Shown here one piece after another: positions 35,180-44,571 of a stretch of DNA of 64,000 nt. Under the pieces are notes generated by a model. The model did no database searches, was not told the origin of the DNA, and was given only the letters and a program-made list of their open reading frames with translations. The position numbers and the translations under genes are program-made. Position 1 is the stretch's first letter. Each line of letters starts with the position of its first letter. The stretch spans positions 1 to 64,000 of the forward strand of contig CALVMC010000001.1 of assembly GCA_944342015.1 (NCBI GenBank). The letters are read 5' to 3'. This DNA is from an uncultured Clostridia bacterium. Its GTDB lineage: Bacteria > Bacillota > Clostridia > Christensenellales > CALVMC01.

Positions 35180-36233
35180 TATAGTTAAAATTTCAATTTT
35201 CGGAGAATCGCACGGAAATTGCGTGGGCGTGGTTATCGACGGGTTGGAACCGGGTCTTAAAATAGATTTCGAAAAGTTAAATCTTTTATTAAGCAGAAGA
35301 AAACCGGGCGGAAAGTTAACAACGCCAAGAAAGGAAGACGATGAATTTCAAATAATGTCGGGCGTTAAAAACGGAATAGTCACGGGCGCACCGCTTTCAG
35401 CATTAACTTATAATAAAAATTTCAACGATAAAGATTACGAAGAACTTGAAAAGGTTGCCCGTCCGTCACACAGCGATTATCCGGCTTATATCAAATTTAA
35501 GGGATATAACGATTTATCGGGCGGCGGTCATTTTTCAGCACGGCTTACTGCGCCTTTGGTATTTGCGGGTGGTATTGCAATGCAGTATCTCGAACGAAAG
35601 GGAATAAAGGTTTTTTCGCATATTTATTCCGTGGGCGGTATAAAAGATAAGCCTTTTGAAAGTACAGAGACAGAAAAATACTATGATATTTTAAAAGATA
35701 AAACTTTAAAAGTACTTGACGACAAAGCGGGCGCCGATATGCTCGAATGTATAGAAAAGGTCCAAAAAGAAGGCGATTCCGTAGGCGGTATCGTTGAGTG
35801 CGCAGTGACGGGACTCGAAGTCGGAATAGGAAATCCCATTTTCGGGAATCTCGAAAGCGTTATTTCCTCAATAATTTTTGCCGTTCCTGCGGTTAAAGGT
35901 ATCGAATTCGGAGCAGGTTTTTCGATTGCCGATATGAAAGGAAGCGAGGCAAACGACCTATATATTATTAAGGACGGTAAAATCAAAACCTCATCTAACA
36001 ATAACGGCGGTATATTGGGAGGTCTTTCAGACGGAATGCCCTTAATTTTAAGAACGGCTTTTAAGCCTACGCCTTCTATTTTCAAAAAGCAAAAAAGCGT
36101 AGATATGGTCAATTTGAAAGAGAGTGAACTTCTTATTAAAGGGCGCCATGACCCTTGCGTTGCGCTAAGGGGTTCCGTTTGTATAGAAGCGGCTGTTGCG
36201 TTAGCAGTTTACGACTCAATACGGAGTTTATAA
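35160..36233 (+). CDS. aroC: Chorismate synthase
   Basis: Converts EPSP to chorismate with reduced FMN. The 357-residue protein has GESHGNCVGVVIDG near 15-28 (catalytic His), RPSHSDYPAYIKF near 101, SGGGHFSARLTAPL near 119-132 and, late, GRHDPCVALRG with the second catalytic His/Asp set. The start at 35160 is set by GGAGG eight bases upstream. It overlaps the end of aroA by 20 bases. Flavin reductase activity is not evident in the sequence, so it is probably the monofunctional type. Confidence 0.94.
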   Translation: MSSMWGNIVKISIFGESHGNCVGVVIDGLEPGLKIDFEKLNLLLSRRKPGGKLTTPRKEDDEFQIMSGVKNGIVTGAPLSALTYNKNFNDKDYEELEKVARPSHSDYPAYIKFKGYNDLSGGGHFSARLTAPLVFAGGIAMQYLERKGIKVFSHIYSVGGIKDKPFESTETEKYYDILKDKTLKVLDDKAGADMLECIEKVQKEGDSVGGIVECAVTGLEVGIGNPIFGNLESVISSIIFAVPAVKGIEFGAGFSIADMKGSEANDLYIIKDGKIKTSSNNNGGILGGLSDGMPLILRTAFKPTPSIFKKQKSVDMVNLKESELLIKGRHDPCVALRGSVCIEAAVALAVYDSIRSL

Positions 36234-37366
36234 TGGATTTAAAAGATATCAGAGAAAAAATCGATATTGTAGACAATCAAATAAAAGAACTTTATCTGAA
36301 AAGATTGGAGCTTGTAAAAAAGGTTGCGCAATATAAAAAAGAAAATAATCTGCCGATACTTTCTTCCGACAGAGAAAAAAAGGTAATAGATAATCTATGT
36401 AAAGGATTAAACGAAGAAAATAAAAATGATATAAAATTTTTATACGAAGTGATTATGAGTTATTCAAAACTCAAACAACACGCTATTCTTAATCCTGTTA
36501 ATTTTATTAAGAAAAATTTATTCAATATCGTTAAATCCGACGGAAAATTCAAAAGCGATTTAAAAATTTGTTGTCAGGGGACGGAAGGAGCGTATTCTAC
36601 TATTTCCGCAAAAAAAATGTTCAAAAATCCTAAAATAATTTTTAAACCGACATTCAAAAGCGTGATTAATTCCGTTCAATGCGGCGAATGCGATTTCGGG
36701 GTTCTGCCTATTGAAAATTCAACGGCAGGTTCCGTAAACGAAGTATACGATTTAATTTACGGAAGCGGTTTGTTTATTAATCTTGCAAGTAAAATTTCTG
36801 TAAATCACTGTCTTGCGGGAATTAAAGGCAGTACTATTAAAGATATAAAAAAGGTTTACTCTCATCAGCAGGCTTTAAATCAATGTAAAAATTATATTGA
36901 AACGCACGGGTTTATTCCCGTAGAAAACGCAAATACGGCAATGGCGGCGGAATTTGTATTTAATACAAACGATAAATCATATGCCGCAATTTCTTCCGAG
37001 CAAGCTTGCGGTATTTACGGTCTTGAAATATTGGATAAAAATATTCAGGATGCACAGCACAATTACACAAGATTTATAGCAGTCGGAAAGGAAAATTTAT
37101 ATACAGAAAACGACGATAAAGCAAGCCTTATCGTCAAGTTGGAAAACAGAAAAAACAGTCTTTTTAATTTTATGTGTATAATTGCCGAATACGGTTACAA
37201 TATTACAAAACTTGAATCCAGACCGATAAAAGGTTCTGATTACGAATATAATTTTTACTTCGATATCGAAGCGAAGTTTGCCGACGGAAGATTCAAGGAT
37301 ATGCTCGAAGACATGGCTTCCTACTGTAAAGAACTTATCTATCTCGGAGGGTACAGGGAAATATGA
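36233..37366 (+). CDS. pheA: Bifunctional chorismate mutase / prephenate dehydratase
   Basis: The P-protein of phenylalanine synthesis, 377 residues. Residues 1-90 are an AroQ-class helical chorismate mutase (MDLKDIREKIDIVDNQIKEL, then LPILSSDREK). Residues about 105-280 are the dehydratase (CQGTEGAYSTISAKK, the TAG motif ENSTAGSVNEVYD near 160, and NYTRFIAVG). The C-terminal ACT domain has the ESRP motif that binds Phe, so feedback inhibition is expected. The start is ATG 36233, one base overlapping aroC; the longer open frame upstream belongs to aroC in another frame. It overlaps tyrA by four bases. Confidence 0.93.
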   Translation: MDLKDIREKIDIVDNQIKELYLKRLELVKKVAQYKKENNLPILSSDREKKVIDNLCKGLNEENKNDIKFLYEVIMSYSKLKQHAILNPVNFIKKNLFNIVKSDGKFKSDLKICCQGTEGAYSTISAKKMFKNPKIIFKPTFKSVINSVQCGECDFGVLPIENSTAGSVNEVYDLIYGSGLFINLASKISVNHCLAGIKGSTIKDIKKVYSHQQALNQCKNYIETHGFIPVENANTAMAAEFVFNTNDKSYAAISSEQACGIYGLEILDKNIQDAQHNYTRFIAVGKENLYTENDDKASLIVKLENRKNSLFNFMCIIAEYGYNITKLESRPIKGSDYEYNFYFDIEAKFADGRFKDMLEDMASYCKELIYLGGYREI

Positions 37367-38193
37367 TAATTGCAGTCATCGGCACGGGACTTATGGGCGG
37401 ATCGCTCTGTAAAGCGTTTAAAAAATATACCGATTACACGGTTTACGCTTACGATACCGATAAAGAAACTTCCGATAAACTTATAGATACAAAATCCGCC
37501 GATAAAATACTTAATGACAGGCTGCTTGAAGAAGCCGATATGGTTTTCGTATGTCTTAAACCGCATCAGACTTTAAAGTATATTAAAGAAAACTGTTTCA
37601 AATTTAAAAAGGATTGTTTGGTTACCGATATATGCGGAGTAAAAAATTCCATAGCGGACGAAATTAGCGAAATATTGAAAAATTGCAATGTCAATTATTT
37701 GAGTTGTCATCCTATGGCGGGAAGAGAAATGTCAGGTTTCGGTTATTCCGATTGCGATTTATTCAAAGGCGCAAGTATGATACTTATAGAGAATAAAAAC
37801 TGCGATAAAAAGTATTATTTGCTTTTGACGGAATTATCGCAGAAAATAGGATTCAAAACCGTAGTCAAAACGACTGCCGAAGAACACGACAAAATAATAG
37901 CCTATACTTCCCAGCTTGCGCACGCAGTTTCGAACGCATATATAAGAAGCAAAGATTTCGAAATAAAGGGTTTCAGCGCAGGCAGTTATCAGGATATGAC
38001 AAGGGTTTCCGTAATCAATGCCGATATGTGGAGCGAACTTATGATATTGAATTCTGAAAATCTTTCAGCGCAAATCGATAAAATTATTTTAAAGCTAAAA
38101 GAACTCGGCGGCGCAATTAAAGAAAAAGACGAAACTAAACTTTCAGCACTATTAAAGGAGGGTGATATATTAAAAAAAGATGAGTTAAAATAA
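37363..38193 (+). CDS. tyrA: Prephenate dehydrogenase
   Basis: Oxidatively decarboxylates prephenate to 4-hydroxyphenylpyruvate for tyrosine. The 276-residue protein has the nucleotide loop IGTGLMGGSLCKAF (6-19), SCHPMAGREMSGF (about 115-127, catalytic His) and TSQLAHAVSNAY (about 184-195). It ends soon after, with no ACT domain, unlike many Firmicute enzymes of about 370 residues, so feedback by Tyr may be weaker or absent; the attenuator would then carry the Tyr control. Last gene of the aro operon; no GC-rich terminator follows. Confidence 0.93.
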   Translation: MIIAVIGTGLMGGSLCKAFKKYTDYTVYAYDTDKETSDKLIDTKSADKILNDRLLEEADMVFVCLKPHQTLKYIKENCFKFKKDCLVTDICGVKNSIADEISEILKNCNVNYLSCHPMAGREMSGFGYSDCDLFKGASMILIENKNCDKKYYLLLTELSQKIGFKTVVKTTAEEHDKIIAYTSQLAHAVSNAYIRSKDFEIKGFSAGSYQDMTRVSVINADMWSELMILNSENLSAQIDKIILKLKELGGAIKEKDETKLSALLKEGDILKKDELK

Positions 38194-38273
38194 TTTCCAA
38201 ATAATTTCAATTTTTTTTCAATTAACTTTTTAAAATTAAAATCACTAAAGACAAAATATCAAAGGATAACAAA

Positions 38274-41000
38274 ATGAAAAAATTATATTTAATTGTATTA
38301 GTTATAATTTTTATTTTAATTTTTTCTGCTTGCAACACTAATACCGATAAAAAAATTCTTACTTCACATGTCGATGAAACGGGGATACTTTCTGTCTTTT
38401 TAGACGGGGTGGATGTCGATAATTTCGATATCAAGTTTAACGGAATAACAAAGACGGTACAAAATAAAGTCAATCTTTTGAGCGGTATTTTCGGAAATAT
38501 TACCGAAGGCACATACGATATCACTTTAAAAGTTTTTGACGGTCAAGAATATTATTTCAATTATTTTACCTTTAATGTTACCAAAGAAATGCTCGACAGT
38601 ATTACCGGTTCAAATGAAAACGGAGGCGAATCTTTCGGAGAAGACAAAGAGCCGGAAGTGGTAGATCCTGAGTTTTCAGGACAGTTTTTGTGCTGGAATA
38701 ATATAGAAAACGCAGATTACTATTTAGTGGAAAGCGGAGAAAATTTCAAGATAAAAATTTTTCCCGAAGAAGGTTCAAACATAAATAAACTCGATTTGAA
38801 AGATTTGAATGACGGCGAATATTCCTTTACCGTAACTGCAAGTATAGGCGGTATTAAAACCGAAAAGTCTCCTGCAATAAATGTTAAAATAAAAACGGCA
38901 GAATTCACTTTTACGATAAACGAAGGATTTTTGGAAACTTCGGAAATTTACATCGGGAAATTTACTTTGAACGGGGAAGAATATAGCGGACAGGAAATTA
39001 CTTACGGCGTTAATTCTGTTTTTTATTTCGATTGTAAATTTGAAAACGACTTTTATATTATAGAAAAATATTCCGATACCTTTCAATATTTAAAGACAGA
39101 ATATGTTTTTGAAAACGGAAAACTTACGGTGGAAAACGACGAAAATATTTTATTTTCCGTAATAGAAATTTATTGTGACGGCGAGTATATTTTGAGCTGC
39201 GAAAATGAAGTCAATATAGAAACCGAAATATTTAATCCCGGCAGTTATTGCCTAAAAATAGCTTCTCAGGGCGTTTCAGGGGTGTTTTTTGAAAGTATAG
39301 AGCAAAATTACATAAAATTGCCTAAATTACAAACTCCGCAGATATCTTACGATAGCGATACCGACGAGCTTGTAGTCAGCCATAATTCAGGTGAAAATAT
39401 TTTAGTTATTACTTCTTGCGAAACATTGAATATAGTTACACAGGAAAGTCTTACCCGAATACCTTTAAACTCTGCCGACGGGGAAAACAGCGTCAAAGTA
39501 CAGTTATACCGATCAGGATACAAAGACTCTGATATCGTTGAATACGATTATGTTAAAACGGTAAAACTCGACGATATGTCGGAGCTTTTTATAACCGTAA
39601 ATACCGAACTGAAAATTATGGAAATTGAATTCGAAAGTTTAGGGAGCAATGTTTCGTATTACCTTTTAACTTTCAAAAATAATGTAAGCGGGGATATATG
39701 GCAGACAACTTCGCTAATTGACTTTTTTTCCGTATCGTTAAATCAGGACATTCTTTGTGTCGCAACGGAAGAAACATATAATTATACCGTTTCGGTATCG
39801 GCTGTCCCGAAAGCATATTATTATTTGCCGGGAGAAGACAGTCAAAAAACTTTTACGAGAGAACGATTGCAAGAAATCAATCTTACTTGCGACGGAAATA
39901 TCTTAGTGTGGAACTCGGTACTGCACGCCGATGAATATGAAATTACGGTTTTCAATAACGGAAGCGGTATGAAAACTTTTGTTACCTATGAAACAAATTT
40001 CAATCCGGAATCGGAATTGAATGACGGAGTATATACGGTACAGATAAAAGCAATAGATAAAGACTTTGAATACGCTTCGTCCGTAAGTAATACAATTCAA
40101 ATTACGATAGAAAAAACTCAATATATCGAACCTGAAAAACCGGCAGGAAGCGGTACCGACAGCGACCCGTATATAGTAAAAACTCCGCAGGAACTGAATT
40201 ATATGAGTATAGATAAAAGCGCAGTGTATTTTATTAATAACGATATTGACCTTGAAGGCTATGAGTGGGTGCCTGTCGGAGATGAAAACCGGCCTTTTAC
40301 CGGAAAACTGATTGCGGGAACAGACAGTATAGGTTATTACTATACGATAAAAAATTTAACCGTTACAGTTTTTACCGGTAATTATGTCGGACTTTTCGGA
40401 TGTTACGCAGGAGGAGATTTGGAAAATATTTCCGTCACGGATGCGTTGATCGATATAGAAGGCGGCGTAAATGTTAAAGCGGGAATTTTATGCGGACTTG
40501 TTAAAAATAAAATAAACATTAAAAATGTAGTTGTAAGCGGTACTTTGAATGTAGAAGTTGCAAACAGTATCGGCGGAACAATAGGGGAAATCGATTATTT
40601 AAGTCCGCTTACCGAAAGATACGATATCATGTATTGCGTCAGTAATGCTCATATAAGTTTTACAAACGCATTATATGCTTCGGGATTTATAGGAAGAGCG
40701 GTTAATTATTCGGAAGACATTAATTATTTGATGGTAAGTTACAATCTTCTTTACGGAAGCGTCGAAGGTATTTTGTTTGCTCAGTATTTTAATGAATTTG
40801 TTTGCGATTGGAGTTATGCTTACAAATTGAACTATGTTTCGGAAAATTTTTATTCGGGTGCGGAATTTAACCCTATTCAAGCATCTGTAAAAGATTTGTC
40901 GGATACCGGTCAAAGTTTTTACAGTCAGCTTACTCTAAACGGGAATTATGTTTTGACCGAGTATAATAATATGTATGTAAGATTATGTGAACTTAACTGA
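38274..41000 (+). CDS. Surface lipoprotein with Ig/Fn3-like repeats and GLUG-type C-module
   Basis: A 908-residue exported lipoprotein. The signal ends at lipobox FSAC (Cys20). The middle has beta-rich, Tyr/Glu/Asn-rich segments that recur (FLCWNNIENADYYLV and ILVWNSVLHADEYEI), the pattern of Fn3-like domains. The last 285 residues (from about 623) form a separate module: PAGSGTDSDPYIVKTPQEL, DIDLEGYEWVPVGDE, then short repeats ending GLFG and AGILCG typical of GLUG/parallel beta-helix proteins. It is a paralogue of the gene at 47186, with the same order of parts. AAAGGATAAC precedes the start. Binding or adhesion at the cell surface is likely; ligand unknown. It may be cotranscribed with tyrA, since no terminator is seen. 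Confidence 0.83.
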   Translation: MKKLYLIVLVIIFILIFSACNTNTDKKILTSHVDETGILSVFLDGVDVDNFDIKFNGITKTVQNKVNLLSGIFGNITEGTYDITLKVFDGQEYYFNYFTFNVTKEMLDSITGSNENGGESFGEDKEPEVVDPEFSGQFLCWNNIENADYYLVESGENFKIKIFPEEGSNINKLDLKDLNDGEYSFTVTASIGGIKTEKSPAINVKIKTAEFTFTINEGFLETSEIYIGKFTLNGEEYSGQEITYGVNSVFYFDCKFENDFYIIEKYSDTFQYLKTEYVFENGKLTVENDENILFSVIEIYCDGEYILSCENEVNIETEIFNPGSYCLKIASQGVSGVFFESIEQNYIKLPKLQTPQISYDSDTDELVVSHNSGENILVITSCETLNIVTQESLTRIPLNSADGENSVKVQLYRSGYKDSDIVEYDYVKTVKLDDMSELFITVNTELKIMEIEFESLGSNVSYYLLTFKNNVSGDIWQTTSLIDFFSVSLNQDILCVATEETYNYTVSVSAVPKAYYYLPGEDSQKTFTRERLQEINLTCDGNILVWNSVLHADEYEITVFNNGSGMKTFVTYETNFNPESELNDGVYTVQIKAIDKDFEYASSVSNTIQITIEKTQYIEPEKPAGSGTDSDPYIVKTPQELNYMSIDKSAVYFINNDIDLEGYEWVPVGDENRPFTGKLIAGTDSIGYYYTIKNLTVTVFTGNYVGLFGCYAGGDLENISVTDALIDIEGGVNVKAGILCGLVKNKINIKNVVVSGTLNVEVANSIGGTIGEIDYLSPLTERYDIMYCVSNAHISFTNALYASGFIGRAVNYSEDINYLMVSYNLLYGSVEGILFAQYFNEFVCDWSYAYKLNYVSENFYSGAEFNPIQASVKDLSDTGQSFYSQLTLNGNYVLTEYNNMYVRLCELN

Positions 41001-41167
41001 GTTGAGAAGTTTCCGTTTAAGAAGGTGATAATCCGTTTTATAATTATTGTTAAATAACTTTAAATCTGTCGATTTTTTGATTTAATTTTTATTTAAATGT
41101 TAAATATATATTATAAACAGTAGAAATATGTATAAAATTTTGATATAATCTTTTTGAGGATATAATT

Positions 41168-41386
41168 ATGGAGAAAACGGAATATATTGTAATCAAAGCT
41201 TTGTCTTCTAATGTCCAAGTTATAGGCTTTACAAGAGGAAACGAAACCAAACCGCTGCATACCGAGATGCTTGACAGCGGCGAAGTATTGATAGTGCAAT
41301 TTACCGATAATACCTCTGTTATGAAAATAAGAGGCAATGCGGAAATAACGACTCAGTACGGCACAGTACGGAGCGAAAAAAAGTAA
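41168..41386 (+). CDS. mtrB: Tryptophan RNA-binding attenuation protein (TRAP)
   Basis: A 72-residue protein that aligns without gaps to Bacillus TRAP, the 11-mer ring that binds tryptophan and then NAG-repeat RNA to shut down trp genes. Shared blocks are YIVIKAL, VQVIGFTRGNETK, LDSGEVLIVQFTDNTS and MKIRGNA. The tryptophan-site residues (Thr22, Asp36, Gln44, Thr46, Ser50 here) are kept. Of the RNA-binding trio K37-K56-R58 of B. subtilis, the second and third are kept (K53, R55), but the first is Met34. Position is unusual: next to pfkA, not to folE or trp genes. No NAG-repeat target was found in the window and no anti-TRAP gene is present. TTGATATAATC and GAGG precede the start. Confidence 0.9.
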   Translation: MEKTEYIVIKALSSNVQVIGFTRGNETKPLHTEMLDSGEVLIVQFTDNTSVMKIRGNAEITTQYGTVRSEKK

Positions 41387-41396
41387 GAGGATAAAA

Positions 41397-42359
41397 ATGA
41401 AAAGAATAGCGGTACTGACAAGCGGCGGAGATGCGCCGGGAATGAATGCTTGCATAAGGGCAGTAGTAAGAACGGCAATATACAACAACCTTGAAGTTAT
41501 AGGCGTCGAAAGAGGATATAACGGACTTGTTTTCGGGAATATGTTCGAAATGTCAAAAAGAAGCGTTTCCGACATAATACAAAGGGGCGGTACAATTTTA
41601 AAAACCGCTCGCAGTAAGGAATTTACCACGAAAGAGGGAAGAGAACGAGCATATCAGAATATAAAAAATTTCAAGATCGACGGTCTTGTGGTTATCGGCG
41701 GAGACGGCAGTATGAGAGGTTGCAACGACCTTTATAAAGAATACGGAGTACCTTCTGCGTGTCTTCCGGGGACCATAGACAACGATATGGCTTATACCGA
41801 TTTTACGATAGGATTCGATACGGCGGTTAACACCGTATTGTCGGCGATAAACAATTTAAGAGATACTATGACTTCTCACGACAGAATGAGTATAGTTGAA
41901 GTTATGGGAAGACGGTGCGGAGATATTGCATTATACGCAGGTCTTGCAGGCGGAGCCGAAATAATAGTTACGCCCGAAATGAAAATCAGCACGGATAAAA
42001 TCATAAAAGAATTAACGGACTGTTATAACAAAGGTAAAACTTCCGATATCATTGTTTTTGCGGAAGGTGCGGGAGACGCAAGAGAATTAAGGGACTTAAT
42101 TATCAAAAATCTCAATGTGGGAGTGAAAATTACTACTTTGGGACACATTCAGCGTGGCGGCACTCCCACTATGTTTGACCGTATCCTTGCAGCCCGTTTA
42201 GGTTACAGAGCGGTAACTTTGTTATTGGAAGGAAAAACCAATATGGCAGTAGGAATTAAAGATAATCAGGTAATAGAAAAAGAAATTATGGAAGCCGTAC
42301 AAATGAAGAAAAAGTTCGATATAGATATGTATAAAATAGCTCAGGTTCTGAGTATATAA
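41397..42359 (+). CDS. pfkA: ATP-dependent 6-phosphofructokinase
   Basis: Phosphorylates fructose-6-phosphate, the committed step of glycolysis. The 320-residue protein is a standard bacterial ATP-PFK: TSGGDAPGMN (9-18), GGDGS (101-105) with Gly104 that allows ATP to bind, PGTIDND near 124 with the catalytic Asp, and MGRRCGDIALYAGL near 169. It starts 10 bases after mtrB with AAGAGGA as site, and the PPi-type paralogue follows. The three genes are likely one transcript. Confidence 0.95.
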   Translation: MKRIAVLTSGGDAPGMNACIRAVVRTAIYNNLEVIGVERGYNGLVFGNMFEMSKRSVSDIIQRGGTILKTARSKEFTTKEGRERAYQNIKNFKIDGLVVIGGDGSMRGCNDLYKEYGVPSACLPGTIDNDMAYTDFTIGFDTAVNTVLSAINNLRDTMTSHDRMSIVEVMGRRCGDIALYAGLAGGAEIIVTPEMKISTDKIIKELTDCYNKGKTSDIIVFAEGAGDARELRDLIIKNLNVGVKITTLGHIQRGGTPTMFDRILAARLGYRAVTLLLEGKTNMAVGIKDNQVIEKEIMEAVQMKKKFDIDMYKIAQVLSI

Positions 42360-42383
42360 AATTAATTTATTTAGGGGGAATTT

Positions 42384-43640
42384 ATGGCGGTATTAAAAGG
42401 TGCGTGTTTGTTTGCTCAATCGGGAGGACCCAGTTCGGTAATTAACAGCAGTGCGGCGGGAGTGTTTACCGAAGCGTTGAAAAATCGTGACATCATAACG
42501 GATGTTTACGGAGCAGCCCACGGAATAAAGGGAATTTTAGAAGAGGATTTTTACGATATTTCCAAAGAAGATATAAAAGAAATCATGCTTTTAAAAACAA
42601 CACCGTCTTCTGCCTTAGGTTCCGTCAGATATAAAATGAAAGATATCGAGGAAGACGCAAGCGAATACGAAAGGCTTTTGGAAGTTTTCAGAAAATACAA
42701 TATCAGGTATTTCTTTTACAACGGAGGTAACGACTCCATGGATACCTGTAACAAAATTTCCAAATTTATGGCAAAAAGCGGTTACGAGTGCAGGGTTATA
42801 GGAGTTCCTAAAACAATAGACAACGACCTTTACGGAACCGATCACTGCCCGGGTTACGGAAGTGCTGCAAAATATGTGGCAACTTCGGTAATGGAAATTT
42901 ACCGTGACGCCACTGTTTACGACCAGCCGACAATTACGATAATTGAAGTTATGGGAAGGAATGCAGGTTGGCTTACTGCCGCTGCCGCTTTAAGTAATGT
43001 TAACGAACCCGGTTGCGGTGCGGATTTGATATATCTTCCCGAAGTCGTTTTTTCAAGGGATAAATTTATCGAAGACATAAGAAAGGTAATGGCTGAAAAA
43101 AGAGGAAAATGCGTTGCGGTTGTTTCCGAAGGGATAAAGAATAAAAACGGCAACTATGTTTCCGAAGAGCTGACAAGGGGTACAGTCGATTCTTTCGGTC
43201 ACGCACAGTTAGGGGGCGTCGGACTTCTGCTTGCATCGGAAGTCAAAAAAGAGTTCAAGGCAAAAGTCAGGTCTATTGAGTTCAGCCTTTTACAAAGGTG
43301 CGGCGCTCACTTAGCGTCGAAAGTCGATGTCGAAGAAGCCTTTAAATGCGGCGTTTATGCCGTCAAATTCGCTTTAAAAGGACTTACGGATAAAATGACA
43401 ATTATCGAAAGAGATCTGAATTCTCCTTCATATAAAGCGGTTTTCAGAGCCCTTCCGCTCGAATTTGCAGCCAATACCGAAAAGAAAATTCCCGCCGAAT
43501 GGATATGCGCCGACGGAACCAATTTAACCGATGATTTTATAAAATACGCTTTACCTTTAATTCAAGGGGATATCAAAGCGCCTTTGGAAAACGGATTACC
43601 GAGATTTGCAAGATTAAAGAAAGTCCCCGCAAAAAAATAA
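42384..43640 (+). CDS. pfp: Pyrophosphate-dependent 6-phosphofructokinase
   Basis: A second phosphofructokinase, 418 residues, of the PPi-using type: reversible transfer between PPi and fructose-6-phosphate. The decisive motif is NGGNDS (113-118), where Asp117 replaces the Gly104 of ATP enzymes and blocks ATP; PKTIDNDL near 142 and MGRNAGWLTAAAAL near 188 complete the site. It is longer than PfkA, as usual for this clade. It begins 24 bases after pfkA with a GGGGGAA site. The pair gives an ATP-spending and an ATP-saving, reversible route from one transcript. PPi dependence is inferred from sequence. Confidence 0.9.
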   Translation: MAVLKGACLFAQSGGPSSVINSSAAGVFTEALKNRDIITDVYGAAHGIKGILEEDFYDISKEDIKEIMLLKTTPSSALGSVRYKMKDIEEDASEYERLLEVFRKYNIRYFFYNGGNDSMDTCNKISKFMAKSGYECRVIGVPKTIDNDLYGTDHCPGYGSAAKYVATSVMEIYRDATVYDQPTITIIEVMGRNAGWLTAAAALSNVNEPGCGADLIYLPEVVFSRDKFIEDIRKVMAEKRGKCVAVVSEGIKNKNGNYVSEELTRGTVDSFGHAQLGGVGLLLASEVKKEFKAKVRSIEFSLLQRCGAHLASKVDVEEAFKCGVYAVKFALKGLTDKMTIIERDLNSPSYKAVFRALPLEFAANTEKKIPAEWICADGTNLTDDFIKYALPLIQGDIKAPLENGLPRFARLKKVPAKK

Positions 43641-43668
43641 TTTAAAATATTTATTTGCTTTTAAAATT

Positions 43669-44568
43669 ATGGCTTATTATTACGAATTTAAAGTTATATG
43701 TCCTAAAATACTCGAAGAAGGAATATCCGATATATTATTTGAAAACGGTGCGGCGGGAACCGAAGTAAAAGGCTGGTGCGAGATTGACGGAAAATACGAT
43801 TGGGCAGATACCGGTAAAGCGGTAGCTTCTACTAACGATAATTACGAGATAAAAGGTTATTTCGACAAACTCGATAAAAATACTCAAATAAGTATAAAAA
43901 AAGCCTGTAACCAATTGCTTGAATTTTTAGGATTAAATAACGAACTTGTTTTTTCAATAGAAAAAAGGAAAGAAGAGCCTTGGGATAAAGAGTGGAAAAA
44001 ATTTTATAAACCTATATCGGAAGGAATTTTTACCATTGTTCCCGAATGGGAAAATTTTAACGGTAATCAAACGGAAATCAGAATAAATCCAAACACGGCA
44101 TTCGGAACAGGTCAGCACGAAACCACAAGGTTGTGCTTAAATTATTTATCGGAACTTGACCTTAAAGGAAAGAAAATTCTCGATGTAGGAACAGGTAGCG
44201 GAATACTTGCGATTGCAGCTTTGAAAAAGGGCGGTGACAGTGCATTGCTGCTCGATACCGATGAGAATGCCGTAAAATCGGCTTCAAATAATTTAAATTT
44301 AAATAATATAGAAAACGCTAGTATAGAATTGAGAAGCATAGAAAAAGAAGATAATGCCGATATAGTTATAGCAAATATAACGGCAAATATATTACTTTCA
44401 ATCAAAAATTTACTTTGCAACGCCGTTAACGAAAAAGGCAATTTATTGCTTTCGGGAATAATAGACGAGCGTGCCGAAGAAATAAAAAGGGCTTTTTCTG
44501 AAAATATAAAGTTCGTATCGAATAAAAAATATGGCGAATGGAATGCCTTTTTATTCGAAAAACAATAG
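43669..44568 (+). CDS. prmA: Ribosomal protein L11 methyltransferase
   Basis: SAM-dependent trimethylation of L11. The 299-residue protein has the N-terminal L11-recognition domain (YYEFKVICPKILEEGISD) and the methyltransferase core NPNTAFGTGQHETTRLCL (near 143), ILDVGTGSGILAIAALKKG (near 167) and the NITAN motif (near 236). The start at 43669 has no clear ribosome binding site, so expression may depend on read-through from pfp. The rsmE gene starts three bases after its stop, a pairing common in Firmicutes. Confidence 0.93.
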   Translation: MAYYYEFKVICPKILEEGISDILFENGAAGTEVKGWCEIDGKYDWADTGKAVASTNDNYEIKGYFDKLDKNTQISIKKACNQLLEFLGLNNELVFSIEKRKEEPWDKEWKKFYKPISEGIFTIVPEWENFNGNQTEIRINPNTAFGTGQHETTRLCLNYLSELDLKGKKILDVGTGSGILAIAALKKGGDSALLLDTDENAVKSASNNLNLNNIENASIELRSIEKEDNADIVIANITANILLSIKNLLCNAVNEKGNLLLSGIIDERAEEIKRAFSENIKFVSNKKYGEWNAFLFEKQ

Positions 44569-44571
44569 ATT

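Noticed and set aside
41001..41167. A TRAP target or autoregulatory site before mtrB
   Set aside because: No run of regularly spaced GAG/TAG triplets is present, only scattered ones.
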